Shown: positions 45,475 to 55,468, counted from the first letter of the stretch. The stretch is 64,000 nt of DNA from Mesosutterella porci (GCF_022134585.1 NZ_JAKNCT010000004.1:153255-217254); one strand, 5' to 3'. The notes: generated by a model from the letters alone, not told the origin. Program-made: numbers and translations.

Positions 45475-46084
45475 TGAGACTTTCTGTGAATGAACCCATT
45501 TGACCCCGATTGGGAAGAGCTTACTCGGTAAGCCCAACATAGGTTGCAAGACTGAATTCGTGAATTCGGCCGATTCCTTAAACCCTTCGACGGGCGGCAG
45601 CTTCTGCGGAGGCTATGCTGTGATTCCTGAAAAAATACTTGGGACTGGAATCGGACCAGATTGAAGTGAATGGCCCAGACCTTTTAATCGGCGTAGGGGA
45701 GGGCAACAGAAGTCCCCGAATCCGGATGTGTGCCTGTCCGAATACACAACGTAAATTGTTTCACTTCCCGATCGAACCTCGAATTCAAAAAGCGGCTTAG
45801 GGAGCTTCTGGTTATTGAGAATCACAATGGCTGGTTTAAAACAGCCATGGATTTTTGTTGCCGAAAATAAACAAATTGACATAGGGGGCTAAATGTGCCT
45901 CCCTTTTCAAGGAAAGCAACGTTCATTTGTCAATTTTATTTAACTTACTAAAATTTTTTTCAAGACAGCTGATATCTAAACATGCATTTCCTTGAGCGCT
46001 TCGTTGCCGAGGATCGCGTTCGAGCCATGCGGGCATGTATCCGGTCTTTACTGAGCCGTACGCATGCTTTTTTGAAGGTCTGAA
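45475..46084. other. Intergenic region before the large autotransporter
   Basis: A minus-strand open frame at 45613-45882 shows no family features and is not called. The region 45890-45990 is AT-rich and may hold the promoter of the next gene. Confidence 0.4.
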
Positions 46085-49000
46085 ATGATTATGAAAAAAA
46101 TCGGGGAAAAACGGAAAATCCGCATTGGGCTCTTAATGGTGTTCGCAGCCTTGTCCGGGACCGCTACGGCCGGCAGTAGCCTCAGCGGCAACACAAGCAC
46201 GGTATCTCAGGGCGAACGGGAAGGCGAGACGCTGATCGGGGTGACCTCCCGCGATCCGGTGGACCCGACTTGGGGGGTGCAGGCCGCTGACAACCGGTTT
46301 TACGTTTATGACCATGACAGCACATCGCTGGTGGAGGGCGTTCGGGTGGAGACCCAGAGCAAAAGTCCTTCAGGCAGCGTGTCTCTGCTCCGCAATGCTC
46401 TGGAAATCGGGACCAGGGAGGAGAAGACGAGTCGGGTCGGGACGGTTTTTGGCGTTTATGTCGAGCCATCTTTTGGCGCAGCGGAGGACGCAGGCTCCAT
46501 GGGCCGTGTGACTGCGGGGGACAATGTCCTGACCATCCGCAACACCCAGGCAGGGGAGGTCGTGTCGGTTTACGACATTACGGACAACAGCAACGGACGT
46601 GACCGTTCTTCATTTACTGCCAAGAAAAACGCTTTGGTTGTGGACTCCAGCAGGATCGGCGAGCTCACTCATATTCATTTGTACTCGCCCCATGAAGAAA
46701 GCGAGAATGTAATCTCTGCCAATACGGCCGCCGTCAGCTCAAGTACGGTGGGTTCCTATTCCGGAACTTATCAGAGGTACGGGAAATCCAGTAGCCTCGT
46801 CCTGTCGCAAAATACGGCGGAATTTTCCAGCGCGGAAATCCAGAGCACTGTGTTCGGCTCGAACATCTATGAGGCGGATTCGGCCGTTTCAGAAGGAAAC
46901 CGGCTGTCCTTTGCCGGCAGCACCGTTGGGAGCTATCTGATTCAAGACTATGTATACGGCGCAAAGGAAAATTTCAATAAAAATACCCTGATCCTGGATC
47001 AAGGTTCGGTTGCCAAGGGCTCGGCGATCGGCGAATACCTTTACGGGTCTGACTCGGCCTCAGAGCTCAACGCGAAACAAAATGCGGTCTTTCTTTCTGG
47101 CGCAAGTCGCGCAGAAGCGGGCGTCACGGCGGTCGTAATTCAGAATAATCGCTCTGCACAAAAGACCGCCATCCGTGCCGAGGACAACCAGCTTTCACTT
47201 TCCGGAGGCAGTCAGGCAGCTTTTGCCGTGGGCGTGGAGCTAAGCGATCAGGGGCTGTCGGCAGTCGAACTTTCCGGAAATCAGGTGAGCCTGGAATCAG
47301 GCTTTGCCGGGGCAGCTCTCACAGTGACCATGAGCGGGAGTTCCTCTGAGGCTTCGGCTTTTGCCAATTCTCTGCATCTGCTGGGAGGCTCCGTCGCTCT
47401 CTTCGGCAGCGCAGCCCTCAGCACGGGGAATGCCCGGGGCAATTCCGTCGACGTCACAGACAGCACGGCCGGTATCGTGGTTGGCGGGCTGGCCGAGGGA
47501 GACGCTTCCGGCAATACGGTCACTATCGGAGGCCAGTCCGCAGTCCGCTTTGACGCTGCCCGGGAAGCGCTTGAAGCTCGCAATATCACGGAATCTGAGA
47601 ATTTGGTGCCGGTGCCCGAACTGAAGAATCGTTCTGTTGTGATTGCCGCGTACAGTTCGAGCGGCTCGGCAAACGATAACTCCATCAACATCACGGGCAC
47701 AGCCGATCTGAGTGACGCTGATATCTATGGCGCCTTGTCTGCCGGAGGGACAAAGCCCCGGGGGTCCGGTAATACCCTGCGCATCGGGTACAACGGTTCC
47801 GCGGCGGCAGTATGGGACAATCCGGAAGGCAATATGGTCAACAGCGTAGCTTTCTTTGACCGCATGGAGCTCTATGAAGGACAGTGGGGCAAAACCATGC
47901 TTCAGGTAAAGCAGGCTATGGATCTGACCCAGACAACGGTGGATATCAGCCGTCTGTCGTTTGATCAGGCCTCGCCGGCCAGACCTGACAGCGAAACCAT
48001 CCTGGTCGATGACGCCGTAACGCAGTACAGCGACGCGGGTCCTGACAAAAACGTTACTCTCGAGGACGGAAACGGCGGACGGGGCGTGGCTTTCGCCTAC
48101 AGTCTGGGAAAGGAGGGAGCCGTTTTGTCCGGCAGCTTCCTCGGAAAGGGAACCACTTTAAACGGCAACATCGTCCTTAAAACTGGCGACGTGAAGGTGA
48201 GCTCCGTTTCGTTTGGCAACATCGAGTGGGGAAAGACTCCTCTCACTCTGGAACGGGATGTGACTTACGACTTCGCAGAGGCAAGAATTGAAACCTCCGG
48301 CCTTACGTTTAAATCCCTCTCGGATCTGAAGGAAGGTACGAACACTATGACGTTGCTCGATGCCAACGGCCGGGCTGAGAACCTGACGGAAAAAAGCCTG
48401 AGCGGAGAGTCCCTAAAATACACTGTCGGAACGACGCTTGAGGGCAGCGGCAGGGCCTATCTTCAGAATGGGAATATTCAGTATTCGATCGACCTGAAGG
48501 ATACATTCTCCAAGCCCCAGCCCCAGAAGCAGACTCACATGACCGTGATGGGGCACGAGGCGGGTCTGACTGCACTGATCGAGGGCAGCGACCTGGTGGT
48601 CCGGGACCTCAGAGCTGCCAGGGACGAGAAGAACGCTTTGTATGGCTTTGTTTCTTCCATGGGCGGCGCGAACCGCTATGACACCGGTAGCCATTTAAGA
48701 ACCGACTTGTACAACGGGCATGCCGGCCTGGGGGCTCGTTTTGCGACTGCCCGAGGCGGCGAGGGCATCTGCGCGTTGTTTTTTGATTACGGCCATGGAA
48801 ACTATCACAGTTACGACGCGGGTCGCAGCGGGCACGGAAAAATCGACTACAGCGGTGCGGGTCTCTTCGGCCAGCACCGGTGGGAGAACCAGATTTTCAC
48901 AGAGGGTTCTCTGCGCACAGGCCGGCTGAAGAACAAGTCCCGTCATGCTCTTGTGGATGGGGAAGGAAACGGCTATGACTACAATACGCACAGCCGTTAC

Positions 49001-49420
49001 TGGGCTTTTCACTTCGGCTTGGGCAAAACTCTGGAGGTGGCCCGAGACGACAGCGTCGACCTATACGGGCGCTATTTTTATACTCATCTTGGCAGCGATG
49101 TTTTCCGTGCCGCAGGCACTTATCGGCTGGATGGAGCAAACAGCAGCCTGCTGCGCCTCGGCGGACAATGGAATCATGCCGGCCGCGACAGTCTGTATTT
49201 CGCCGGTTTGGCCTATGAGTACGAATTCGACGGAAAGGCTTCGGGTCTGGCTGACGAAGTCCCCATCCGGAATGCTGACATACGAGGCAGCAGTGCACGC
49301 TTCGAGGTGGGAGGAAAATGGACGAAAGGCCCGTGGGTTCTGGATCTCGCCGCTCATGCGTACGCAGGGCAGCATCGCGGTGCGGGCGGTAATATGAACA
49401 TCGTGTACCGTTTTTTCTGA
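46085..49420 (+). CDS. Large classical autotransporter (type Va)
   Basis: The protein is about 1,111 residues; ATG 46085 or 46091. The signal peptide follows a basic start (KKIGEKRKIRIGLLMVFAAL, cleaved near TATAG). The passenger, about residues 30-800, is rich in irregular NxxxxxG/S beta-helix-like repeats (such as ASGNTVTIGGQSAVRF, ARGNSVDVTDSTAG). The C-terminal autotransporter barrel, about residues 850-1111, begins at ALYGFVSSMGGANRYDTGSH and ends in NMNIVYRFF with a terminal Phe. No catalytic motif is visible, so an adhesin role is likely. Base composition is somewhat less GC-rich than the metabolic genes. Confidence 0.88.
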   Translation: MIMKKIGEKRKIRIGLLMVFAALSGTATAGSSLSGNTSTVSQGEREGETLIGVTSRDPVDPTWGVQAADNRFYVYDHDSTSLVEGVRVETQSKSPSGSVSLLRNALEIGTREEKTSRVGTVFGVYVEPSFGAAEDAGSMGRVTAGDNVLTIRNTQAGEVVSVYDITDNSNGRDRSSFTAKKNALVVDSSRIGELTHIHLYSPHEESENVISANTAAVSSSTVGSYSGTYQRYGKSSSLVLSQNTAEFSSAEIQSTVFGSNIYEADSAVSEGNRLSFAGSTVGSYLIQDYVYGAKENFNKNTLILDQGSVAKGSAIGEYLYGSDSASELNAKQNAVFLSGASRAEAGVTAVVIQNNRSAQKTAIRAEDNQLSLSGGSQAAFAVGVELSDQGLSAVELSGNQVSLESGFAGAALTVTMSGSSSEASAFANSLHLLGGSVALFGSAALSTGNARGNSVDVTDSTAGIVVGGLAEGDASGNTVTIGGQSAVRFDAAREALEARNITESENLVPVPELKNRSVVIAAYSSSGSANDNSINITGTADLSDADIYGALSAGGTKPRGSGNTLRIGYNGSAAAVWDNPEGNMVNSVAFFDRMELYEGQWGKTMLQVKQAMDLTQTTVDISRLSFDQASPARPDSETILVDDAVTQYSDAGPDKNVTLEDGNGGRGVAFAYSLGKEGAVLSGSFLGKGTTLNGNIVLKTGDVKVSSVSFGNIEWGKTPLTLERDVTYDFAEARIETSGLTFKSLSDLKEGTNTMTLLDANGRAENLTEKSLSGESLKYTVGTTLEGSGRAYLQNGNIQYSIDLKDTFSKPQPQKQTHMTVMGHEAGLTALIEGSDLVVRDLRAARDEKNALYGFVSSMGGANRYDTGSHLRTDLYNGHAGLGARFATARGGEGICALFFDYGHGNYHSYDAGRSGHGKIDYSGAGLFGQHRWENQIFTEGSLRTGRLKNKSRHALVDGEGNGYDYNTHSRYWAFHFGLGKTLEVARDDSVDLYGRYFYTHLGSDVFRAAGTYRLDGANSSLLRLGGQWNHAGRDSLYFAGLAYEYEFDGKASGLADEVPIRNADIRGSSARFEVGGKWTKGPWVLDLAAHAYAGQHRGAGGNMNIVYRFF

Positions 49421-50256
49421 CAGCTTCTCAAAACTGGCCGACGACAGGATCCCTGCCTGCTCTGAAAGGGGCAGAAAAGGTTCCTGTTGACCGGGCGGTT
49501 GCTTCCGGTCGGACTCCGTTTCATCAGGGGAAGGAAGCCGCGCCGGGCCTTCTGCATTTTGACCTGGAAGGCGCCTTTTCCATGTTCCTCAGAGGTTGAT
49601 CAATAGTTCTGAAAGGGTGGCTTCGCTGCGTGTCTCCTGCAGTTGAGCCAGCAACTCGAAGACATGCTTTAGCCAAGCTCTGTGAGCCTTTTTAGAAGCG
49701 GCTTATCGCCGTGGAGATAAGCTGGGCGCGAGCGGCGAGCCGCAGGGCATTGTTACCGGACCGGTCGAAAACAGACGGGGCGCCGCCGCGCAGAAGGCAT
49801 TGTCAATGCCGGGAAGTTCAAACGGGGTACCGGCTCCCTTGAAGGAGCGAACAATGCGATCAAAGTGCTCAAGCGAATGGCATACGGCTTCAGAGACTTT
49901 GAGTATTTTGTACTGAAAATCAAGTCAATTTTCCCCGGAAGGAACCTGTCTCCATGGAGAAGCCTTCCAGACTATACCGCTGTGTTGGAATCAGGGCTGT
50001 GGGTACCAACTTTTCCCGGTATACCATGAAGAACCTTTTTTTGCTTATACCTCATTGAATTTATTTTAAAAGATCTCATTAATTTCTTATCGTTCATAAA
50101 AAAACCGGGTTAGAGGTTGTGAACGAACTGGTAATCCTATGCAAAATGGTTGCAGATTGAGTTGTATTTAATTTGAACCAATAACAATAGATTCAAAAAG
50201 GGGGGATGTTGAGAGAAATTAATTAGAAAATAAGGTATTTTAAGCACATTTAATTT
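49421..50256. other. Intergenic region with insertion-sequence debris
   Basis: It contains an ISL3-type transposase fragment (49806-50030) and, from about 50020 to 50250, AT-rich DNA with the LysR gene's 3' flank. No intact gene. Confidence 0.55.
49806..50030 (+). pseudogene. ISL3-family transposase C-terminal fragment
   Basis: The plus-strand reading gives EGANNAIKVLKRMAYGFRDF then EYFVLKIKSIFPG, the conserved end of ISL3 transposases (NNxIKxIKRxAYGFRxF). Upstream sequence is too degraded to follow the DDE core. It is an old IS remnant between the autotransporter and a LysR gene. Confidence 0.75.
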
Positions 50257-51198
50257 TTAGGTGCCAGAATCTGAACGGCTGGACCTGAACGCTTCCAGAA
50301 CGCTCAGGAACACTTTAGACGCTAGGGACAATCCGCGGCCTTTGAGGCGCACGAGAACGAGTGAGCCCTCGACTAGCGGCCGGTCCATTCGAAGCACGAA
50401 CACGTCCTCATCTTCCGGCAGACTTTCCACGCAACCGGTGATCACAAAGCCCAACCCCAGCCCGGCTCGGGTAAAGTCCTCAATCAACGACATGGACTCG
50501 CATTCAAACGGAGGCTGAAAAGCGATTCCTTTTCCCTCAAATGCCCGGTGCAGTGCTTCACGAGCGATGTGCCCTTGGTTTAGCGTGATGAGCGGGCAGG
50601 CTGCGATTTCCTCTAGAAGGACATTCGGATGCTGAAGCTCAGGAAATAAACTGCGGCTCGCGGCAAAGCTGTAGCTAAACCGACCTAGTTCGGTGACTTC
50701 GAATTCCTCGCCCGGGCTGTAGCCGTCGGGAAGCGTGACCAGCATGAACTCCGTTAAGCCCTTCCGGAGGTCGTCGAGCAGACGGTTGAAATGGTTTTCC
50801 GCTTTTACCTCTATTCCTACATCGGGATGGTCCGCATGGAATTCCTGCAGCACCGGCTGCATCAGCCGGTGCATAAGCATCTCAGGTACTCCGAATCGCA
50901 CGGTGCCGCTTTGAACGGACCGATACGCATCGAGTCGGGCTTGTCCTGCAGCAAGTTCGGAGAACATGGCACGGGTGGTCTGTAAAAGGATTTTTCCTTC
51001 CTCCGTCAGGACATTGCAGCGTCCCTCCCTGCGGAAAAGCCGTACGCCAAGACGCTCTTCGAGCCGCCGGATGCCGTAGGAAACGGCAGGCCCGGTCACG
51101 CAGAGATTCCGAGCGGCCCCGGAAACGCTTCCCGCCGTGGCGAGGCATTGGAAAATTCGAAGCTGTTCGAGATTGAGATGAGGGAGATCGGAGGCCAT
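50257..51198 (-). CDS. LysR-family transcriptional regulator
   Basis: The 313-residue protein has a helix-turn-helix (LEQLRIFQCLATAGSVSGAA, VSYGIRRLEERLGVRLFRRE) and a substrate domain (SGTVRFGVPEMLMHRLMQPV). It diverges from the fumarate reductase-like gene at 51327, with an AT-rich 128-bp interval between the starts. Local control of that gene is the likely role. Confidence 0.9.
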   Translation of the reverse strand: MASDLPHLNLEQLRIFQCLATAGSVSGAARNLCVTGPAVSYGIRRLEERLGVRLFRREGRCNVLTEEGKILLQTTRAMFSELAAGQARLDAYRSVQSGTVRFGVPEMLMHRLMQPVLQEFHADHPDVGIEVKAENHFNRLLDDLRKGLTEFMLVTLPDGYSPGEEFEVTELGRFSYSFAASRSLFPELQHPNVLLEEIAACPLITLNQGHIAREALHRAFEGKGIAFQPPFECESMSLIEDFTRAGLGLGFVITGCVESLPEDEDVFVLRMDRPLVEGSLVLVRLKGRGLSLASKVFLSVLEAFRSSRSDSGT

Positions 51199-51326
51199 GG
51201 AATAAATAGTTAAATATTATTTATTAATAGATAGAAAAATGTTAATTGAATTTAATACTTTCGGCGGATAAAATCAATCCATGCAGGGGATTTGGCCTGT
51301 GGCTTCAAAGGATTAAAGGAAAAGAA

Positions 51327-52787
51327 ATGAGTGGAATACAAAGAAGAGATTTCCTTGGTGCAGCAGCAGCTGCAATGGCGGCCTTGGGAAGCGGTGCGGC
51401 AAACGCCGCGCAGAGAAAGTCCTCGCGCTGGACGCAAAGCTGTGATGTCGTGGTGGTTGGAGCAGGAGGAGCGGGCCTTGCGGCGGCTGTCACGGCTGCC
51501 GAAGCCGGCAAAAAGGTTCTCGTGCTTGAAAAACTCGGCATTATTGGCGGAAACACTATTATTTCTGGCGGCGGTTACAACGCAGCCGATCCGGTTCTGC
51601 AGAAGAAACTGGGCGTCGAGGACAGCCCCGCAAAACACGCGCAGCAAACACTGGCCGCAGGCGACGGTCGAGCCAATCCGCAACTGGTGAATGAGCTAAC
51701 GAGCCATGCTTTGGAGAGCCTGCACTGGCTCGAGAGCCTCGGCGTGAAGTTCAAGCCCTATGTCTACCAGATCTATGGTGGCCTTTATCCTCGGGCTCAT
51801 GTGCCGGAAAAAGCTGCCGGAATGGCCTATATCGAGGCTCTTTCGGCCCGCGCCGAGAAGCTGGGCGTCAAAATTATCACCAACGCCCCGGTGACCGGGA
51901 TCGTGCGTGAAAAGGAGCTTTCGGGCCGGGTGCTTGGCGTCGAGGCGAAGGTCAACGGGCGGCCAGAGCGCATTGAAGCCCGCTGCGGAGTCGTGATCGC
52001 CTCCGGAGGCTTTGGCGCAAATGTCGCAAAGCGCTCCATCTACGATCCCAGGATGCGTAACCTCACGACCACCAATCAGCCTGGGGCCACAGGCGAGATG
52101 ATCGACTATGCCGAGGATGTCGGGGCTCAGACCGTGGGGATGGACTACATCCAGTGCATCCCGGGCGCCCCGCTGGGCGACAAGACCCGTTCGGCCTTCT
52201 TCAATGTGGTGAAACGGTTCATATTCGTGAACAAGGCCGGCAAGCGCTTTGTGGCGGAGGACCGCCGCCGGGACGTGCTTCGCGACGCTTTCCTTGCACA
52301 GCCTGACCCCGTCTCCTTTGTTGTGATTGACTCGCAGGGTTGGGATGAAATGCCCGGCGGTCCGAAGTTGCGCTGCGAGGCTTCGATCAAAGCGGGCGAG
52401 GCCTGGAAGTGCCAGACGCTCGATGAACTCGCGCAGAAGATGGGCGTGCCGGTCGACGTCTTCAAGAAGACGGTGGCAGAGTATAACCGTGGAGTCGATG
52501 AAAAGAAGGACGCTCTGGGGCGGAGCCCAACCGTGATGACGAAGCTCGAAAAGGCTCCTTTTTATGCGGGACGCGCGAGCATGGCGGTTCATCATACGAT
52601 GGGCGGCATTTTGATAGACGTGAAGGCCCGCGTGATTGACCGCCGTCTTCGGGTGATTCCGGGTCTTTATGCAGCAGGCGAGACGACCGGAGGTATCCAC
52701 GGGACGAACCGCGTGGGCGGCAACGCTATCGCCGACATTTTCACCTTCGGGAGAATCGCCGGCCGCTCAGCCGCCACTAAGGCCTAA
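51327..52787 (+). CDS. Tat-exported fumarate reductase-like flavoprotein
   Basis: The start at ATG 51327 (AAAGGAAAAGAA upstream) gives a Tat signal, GIQRRDFLGAAAAAMAALG. The FAD site is VVVGAGGAGLAAAVTAAEAG. Of the three exported flavoproteins here, this one keeps most of the soluble fumarate reductase active site: the catalytic Arg in GKRFVAEDRRRDV and the His and Arg in GGIHGTNRVGGNAI. The HPT-type His is replaced by a QCIPG segment. It should act as a terminal reductase for fumarate or a close analogue in the periplasm, with electrons from a separate cytochrome. A LysR regulator is divergent. Confidence 0.9.
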   Translation: MSGIQRRDFLGAAAAAMAALGSGAANAAQRKSSRWTQSCDVVVVGAGGAGLAAAVTAAEAGKKVLVLEKLGIIGGNTIISGGGYNAADPVLQKKLGVEDSPAKHAQQTLAAGDGRANPQLVNELTSHALESLHWLESLGVKFKPYVYQIYGGLYPRAHVPEKAAGMAYIEALSARAEKLGVKIITNAPVTGIVREKELSGRVLGVEAKVNGRPERIEARCGVVIASGGFGANVAKRSIYDPRMRNLTTTNQPGATGEMIDYAEDVGAQTVGMDYIQCIPGAPLGDKTRSAFFNVVKRFIFVNKAGKRFVAEDRRRDVLRDAFLAQPDPVSFVVIDSQGWDEMPGGPKLRCEASIKAGEAWKCQTLDELAQKMGVPVDVFKKTVAEYNRGVDEKKDALGRSPTVMTKLEKAPFYAGRASMAVHHTMGGILIDVKARVIDRRLRVIPGLYAAGETTGGIHGTNRVGGNAIADIFTFGRIAGRSAATKA

Positions 52788-53264
52788 ATCCCGGAACAGG
52801 AGAGGAGAGAGTCGGGATCTGCCGGTCGGAGTACTCTCTCCGCTTCGGCCGGCACTTTTCCTGCGCTTCCCAGCTTCTGAAGAAAACGGTGATTTCTGAC
52901 TGATATTACAAACGGTCATTTTTGAAAGAGCGCTGACTGCCTGGGTAGCTCGGGCTTAAGGAAAAAAGACGACCCCTAGCCTCCCGAAGACTCAGGCCCG
53001 GGGTTTCATACCGCCGCTTGCAAAGCGGCAGTTTTTATCCTCAGGGGGAAGTTTCGGACGGGAGGTAAAAAGCCGTAGGCCTGGCCTTAAAAAACCGGCT
53101 GGCTCATCCTCGTTAACATCATTTGTGACTGGACGGCTGGACGAGGCAGTTTGTTTCGGAGCTTTCTTTGACCCTCGGTGGCGAAATGCCCGAAAATGTG
53201 AAGCTTAGCTTTTCTACTGATTTATCCCGCTTCATGTTGCTATGGCCCGCACGATGCCCTCAGG
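52788..53264. other. Region downstream of the reductase, with a terminator
   Basis: GCCGCTT (53013-53019) pairs with AAGCGGC (53023-53029), then T5: an intrinsic terminator about 225 bp after the stop. The rest, up to the MerR remnant, shows no gene. Confidence 0.55.
53013..53036 (+). terminator. Intrinsic terminator
   Basis: GCCGCTT-gca-AAGCGGC followed by AGTTTTT. It probably ends transcripts from the reductase gene upstream. Confidence 0.7.
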
Positions 53265-53542
53265 GTGGCAGATGCCCGGGTGATGCGCAGCCTCGGCTTT
53301 TCACTTTCCCACATCAAGGCCTTAAAGGGAGTTTCGTACCGCGGACAGCTTGAAGCACTCAAGGAGTGCGGAAAGGACATCGAGAAGAAAATAAAGGAAC
53401 TTTCCATACGGCTTGAACGGCTGCGGGAAGTGGAGTCGTTCCTGTCCAAATGCGCGTTGTGCGACGGGGTCGTCGAAGATGTCGTCCGTCCTCCGATTCA
53501 CAGTCTTTATACTTTCGGGCGGGACCGGGATTACAAGATGAG
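53265..53542 (+). pseudogene. MerR-type regulator remnant truncated by R element
   Basis: The frame contains the second half of a MerR DNA-binding domain (MRSLGFSLSHIKALKG) and a dimerisation coiled coil (IEKKIKELSIRLERLREVES). The N-terminal helix-turn-helix is missing. The 3' end is replaced by element R1, where the codons ATTRYIV belong to R. It marks the host DNA on the left edge of the R array. Confidence 0.6.
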
Positions 53543-53882
53543 GGCAACAACTAGGTATATTGTTTGATAGATATTCTTAATTAGATGAATTTAAAGTAAA
53601 TATTCGATATTACATCGCCAAAATGGCTATGGAAATAACTTCATTTCCGGCCTGTTTTATGTATCTGGCAGCTTGAATTGAACGTATGCCGATTGCAAAT
53701 CTTTAAAAATCAATCAGTTGTGCAAGATAATCTTTTCGTTTCATGTGTTTTCCTGTACAAATGAGGGAAGCAGAGTGGGAAAAGAATTTATTTCCGGGAT
53801 GTTTTAAGGAGAGGTTTTCTTAATTTTGTTTTATTATCAGTTAATTAGAATTAACTATCAAGCAAGTATCCTATCTGTCGGC
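53543..53882 (+). repeat. R1: 340-bp AT-rich element, full copy
   Basis: R1 runs from GGCAACAACTAGG to CTATCTGTCGGC. Ends are imperfect inverted repeats (TAGGTATATTGTTTGATAG against TAGGATACTTGCTTGATAG on the other strand). Two internal symmetric motifs of the form GGAAAT...ATTTCC lie roughly 90 bp from each end. There is no open frame of note. Copies R1-R3 share orientation and length (340 bp) and differ at a few per cent of positions by eye. Confidence 0.9.
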
Positions 53883-53887
53883 ATAAT

Positions 53888-53914
53888 AAAAAAGCGCCCT
53901 GTTTCCAGAGCGCT
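53888..53914 (-). terminator. Terminator of cassette A exported-protein gene
   Basis: On the minus strand, AGCGCTCTG-gaaa-CAGGGCGCT is followed by a T-run that leads straight into the ATG of truncated gene P. Cassettes B and C have the same layout. Confidence 0.85.
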
Positions 53915-53934
53915 CCGTAAGCTAAATTTTTATT

Positions 53935-54237
53935 TCACCTGCAGCCGTTTTTGTCGCAATCATATATTATGCCGCGGCGAGAATCCCAAAGTCTGTACCG
54001 ATCCCCATCCCGGTTAAGAACCGTGTAATCCGTTGGACTCGATTCTTTTTCCTGCGGCGCTGACGTTTCTTTATCGAGCTCAGTTAATTTGATTTTTTCT
54101 GGCTTTAAGGCCCGTACAACCCAACCGCTCGGAGAAACATAAATGCCGTTTTTATCGAATTTGATCTGGTCAGCCGCTAACGCAGGCACCGATGCGGCAA
54201 AGCACATCAGCAAAACAAGCAGCTTTTTCATGGCCAT
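53935..54237 (-). CDS. Small exported protein, cassette A (moron-like)
   Basis: The 100-residue protein has a clear Sec signal (KKLLVLLMCFAASVPALAA). The mature part is about 79 residues. Its first 15 mature residues (DQIKFDKNGIYVSPSGW) and its end (YDCDKNGCR, with a likely Cys-Cys bond) match the cassette C protein, while the middle differs greatly. An AAAGGAGAT site and a TAATATATT -10-like box precede it, and its own terminator follows. It lies between pieces of Mu-like genes N and P. A periplasmic role such as superinfection exclusion is a guess from position and size. Confidence 0.8.
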   Translation of the reverse strand: MAMKKLLVLLMCFAASVPALAADQIKFDKNGIYVSPSGWVVRALKPEKIKLTELDKETSAPQEKESSPTDYTVLNRDGDRYRLWDSRRGIIYDCDKNGCR

Positions 54238-54290
54238 CTCCTTTCCCCTCAGAAATATATTAGTCCCGAGGGGCGGAAAAGACTGAAAAA

Positions 54291-54497
54291 TTATGTGCGC
54301 AAAAGTTTCAGCGTCCTGGCCGGTACAAAGGCCGGACGCCGGATGTTATTGCGCTCCACGATCTCAGAGTCCCGGGTGGCGTCCCCGTAGTAGTCGTAGG
54401 CCAGCACGAGGGCCGGTATGACTTCCGACGGAGTATAGTCAATCAGCCTTGCCCGGCTCTCGGCCCGGGTCGTGAGATCGCCCCAGACGGCCGCCCT
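54291..54497 (-). pseudogene. Mu-like gene N (DNA circulation protein) 3' fragment, cassette A
   Basis: It encodes the last 68 residues of an N protein, from AAVWGDLTTRAES through VIPALVLAYDYYGDATRDSE to FVPARTLKLLRT. It is nearly identical to cassette C over the shared part. The 5' side is cut at R2. Confidence 0.8.
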
Positions 54498-54837
54498 GGC
54501 AACAACTAGGTATATTGTTTGATAGATATTCTTAATTAGATGAATTTAAAGTAAATATTAGATATTACATCGCCAAAATGGCTATGGAAATAACTTCATT
54601 TCCGGCCTGTTTTATGTATCTGGCAGCTTGAATTGAATGTATGCCGATTGCAAAATATTAAAAATCAATTAGTTGCACAAGATAATCTTTTCGTTTCATG
54701 TGTTTTCCTGTACAAATGAGGGAAACAGAGTGGGAAATGAATTCATTTCCGGGATGTTTTAAGGAGAGGTTTTCTTAATTTTGTTTTATTATCAGTGAAT
54801 TAGAATTAACTATCAAGTAAGTATCCTATCTGTCGGC
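54498..54837 (+). repeat. R2: 340-bp AT-rich element, full copy
   Basis: Same ends and length as R1. It contains an 18-bp perfect palindrome GGAAATGAATTCATTTCC in its right half. Its left end abuts gene N of cassette A and its right end abuts gene P of cassette B. Confidence 0.92.
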
Positions 54838-55053
54838 AATAAAGCCAGCCAATAACGTATCTGATCCTATTTTTACAACCGCCTCCAACCCCTCTTCTAT
54901 GCCTTCGCAAAGACTGGCCCTATTAGATGTTCTAGCAACTCCTAACTGACACACTCGCACCAAGGAATTAACGCTCACTTCTATCTGAACCGATGTCCAA
55001 CCAAGGTACTTTTTCCCGTTGACATACAGGGTTACTTCATTTTCTGGGGCCAT
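54838..55053 (-). pseudogene. Mu-like gene P 5' fragment, cassette B
   Basis: About 72 residues of a Mu gpP-like baseplate/tail protein (VTLYVNGKKYLGWTSVQIEV, then GSDTLLAGFI) before the sequence passes into R2. The ATG follows the T-run of the cassette terminator directly. Confidence 0.8.
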
Positions 55054-55082
55054 AAAAAAACGCCCCGATTTCTCAGAGCGCC
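55054..55082 (-). terminator. Terminator of cassette B exported-protein gene
   Basis: On the minus strand, CGCTCTGA-gaaa-TCGGGGCG with a T7 run. It has the same position and shape as in cassettes A and C but a different sequence. Confidence 0.8.
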
Positions 55083-55105
55083 CTTAAGAATTCACAGAAA
55101 TAAGA

Positions 55106-55468
55106 TTATTCGGGAAGTTTGATATTTCGCGTTTTCGGATCTACAAGAATACGTTGCTTCGTAACGGGATTCACATATTCCTTGTATCTTCCGGACCATC
55201 CGTTATCGTGAAAATGATTTTCTCTTGCCAGGCGATCCTGTTCGTCCTTTGCCTTCCTTGCTGCTTCATCTGCTTTTATTTTTTCCAGTGACTTAGAGTT
55301 AATAACGATGTGTTTTACCTCTTTGCTTGGAGGATTCTGGACATAAATAAGTTCTTGATGCTTAATACCTTCCATATCAACCCATTCTGTTGGGATTGTA
55401 TAGTCGGCAAACGCGGTCGCGCTTAAGAACACCCCCAGCACCGCAGCAACAGCAAGAATCTTTTTCAT
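55106..55468 (-). CDS. Small exported protein, cassette B (moron-like, unrelated sequence)
   Basis: The 120-residue protein starts at ATG 55468 (an in-frame GTG at 55477 overlaps the N stop). The Sec signal is KKILAVAAVLGVFLSATAFA. The mature protein has TEWVDMEGIKHQELIYVQNP, a charged helical middle (KIKADEAARKAKDEQDRLAR) and a Tyr/Val-rich end (NPVTKQRILVDPKTRNIKLP). It shows no clear similarity to the cassette A and C proteins, yet occupies the same N-P slot. Unlike A and C there is no separate -10 box; it is coupled to gene N. Function unknown. Confidence 0.78.
   Translation of the reverse strand: MKKILAVAAVLGVFLSATAFADYTIPTEWVDMEGIKHQELIYVQNPPSKEVKHIVINSKSLEKIKADEAARKAKDEQDRLARENHFHDNGWSGRYKEYVNPVTKQRILVDPKTRNIKLPE

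Noticed and set aside
45613..45882. Minus-strand hypothetical protein of 89 residues
   Set aside because: No ribosome-binding site, family features or conserved context; it lies in mixed intergenic debris.
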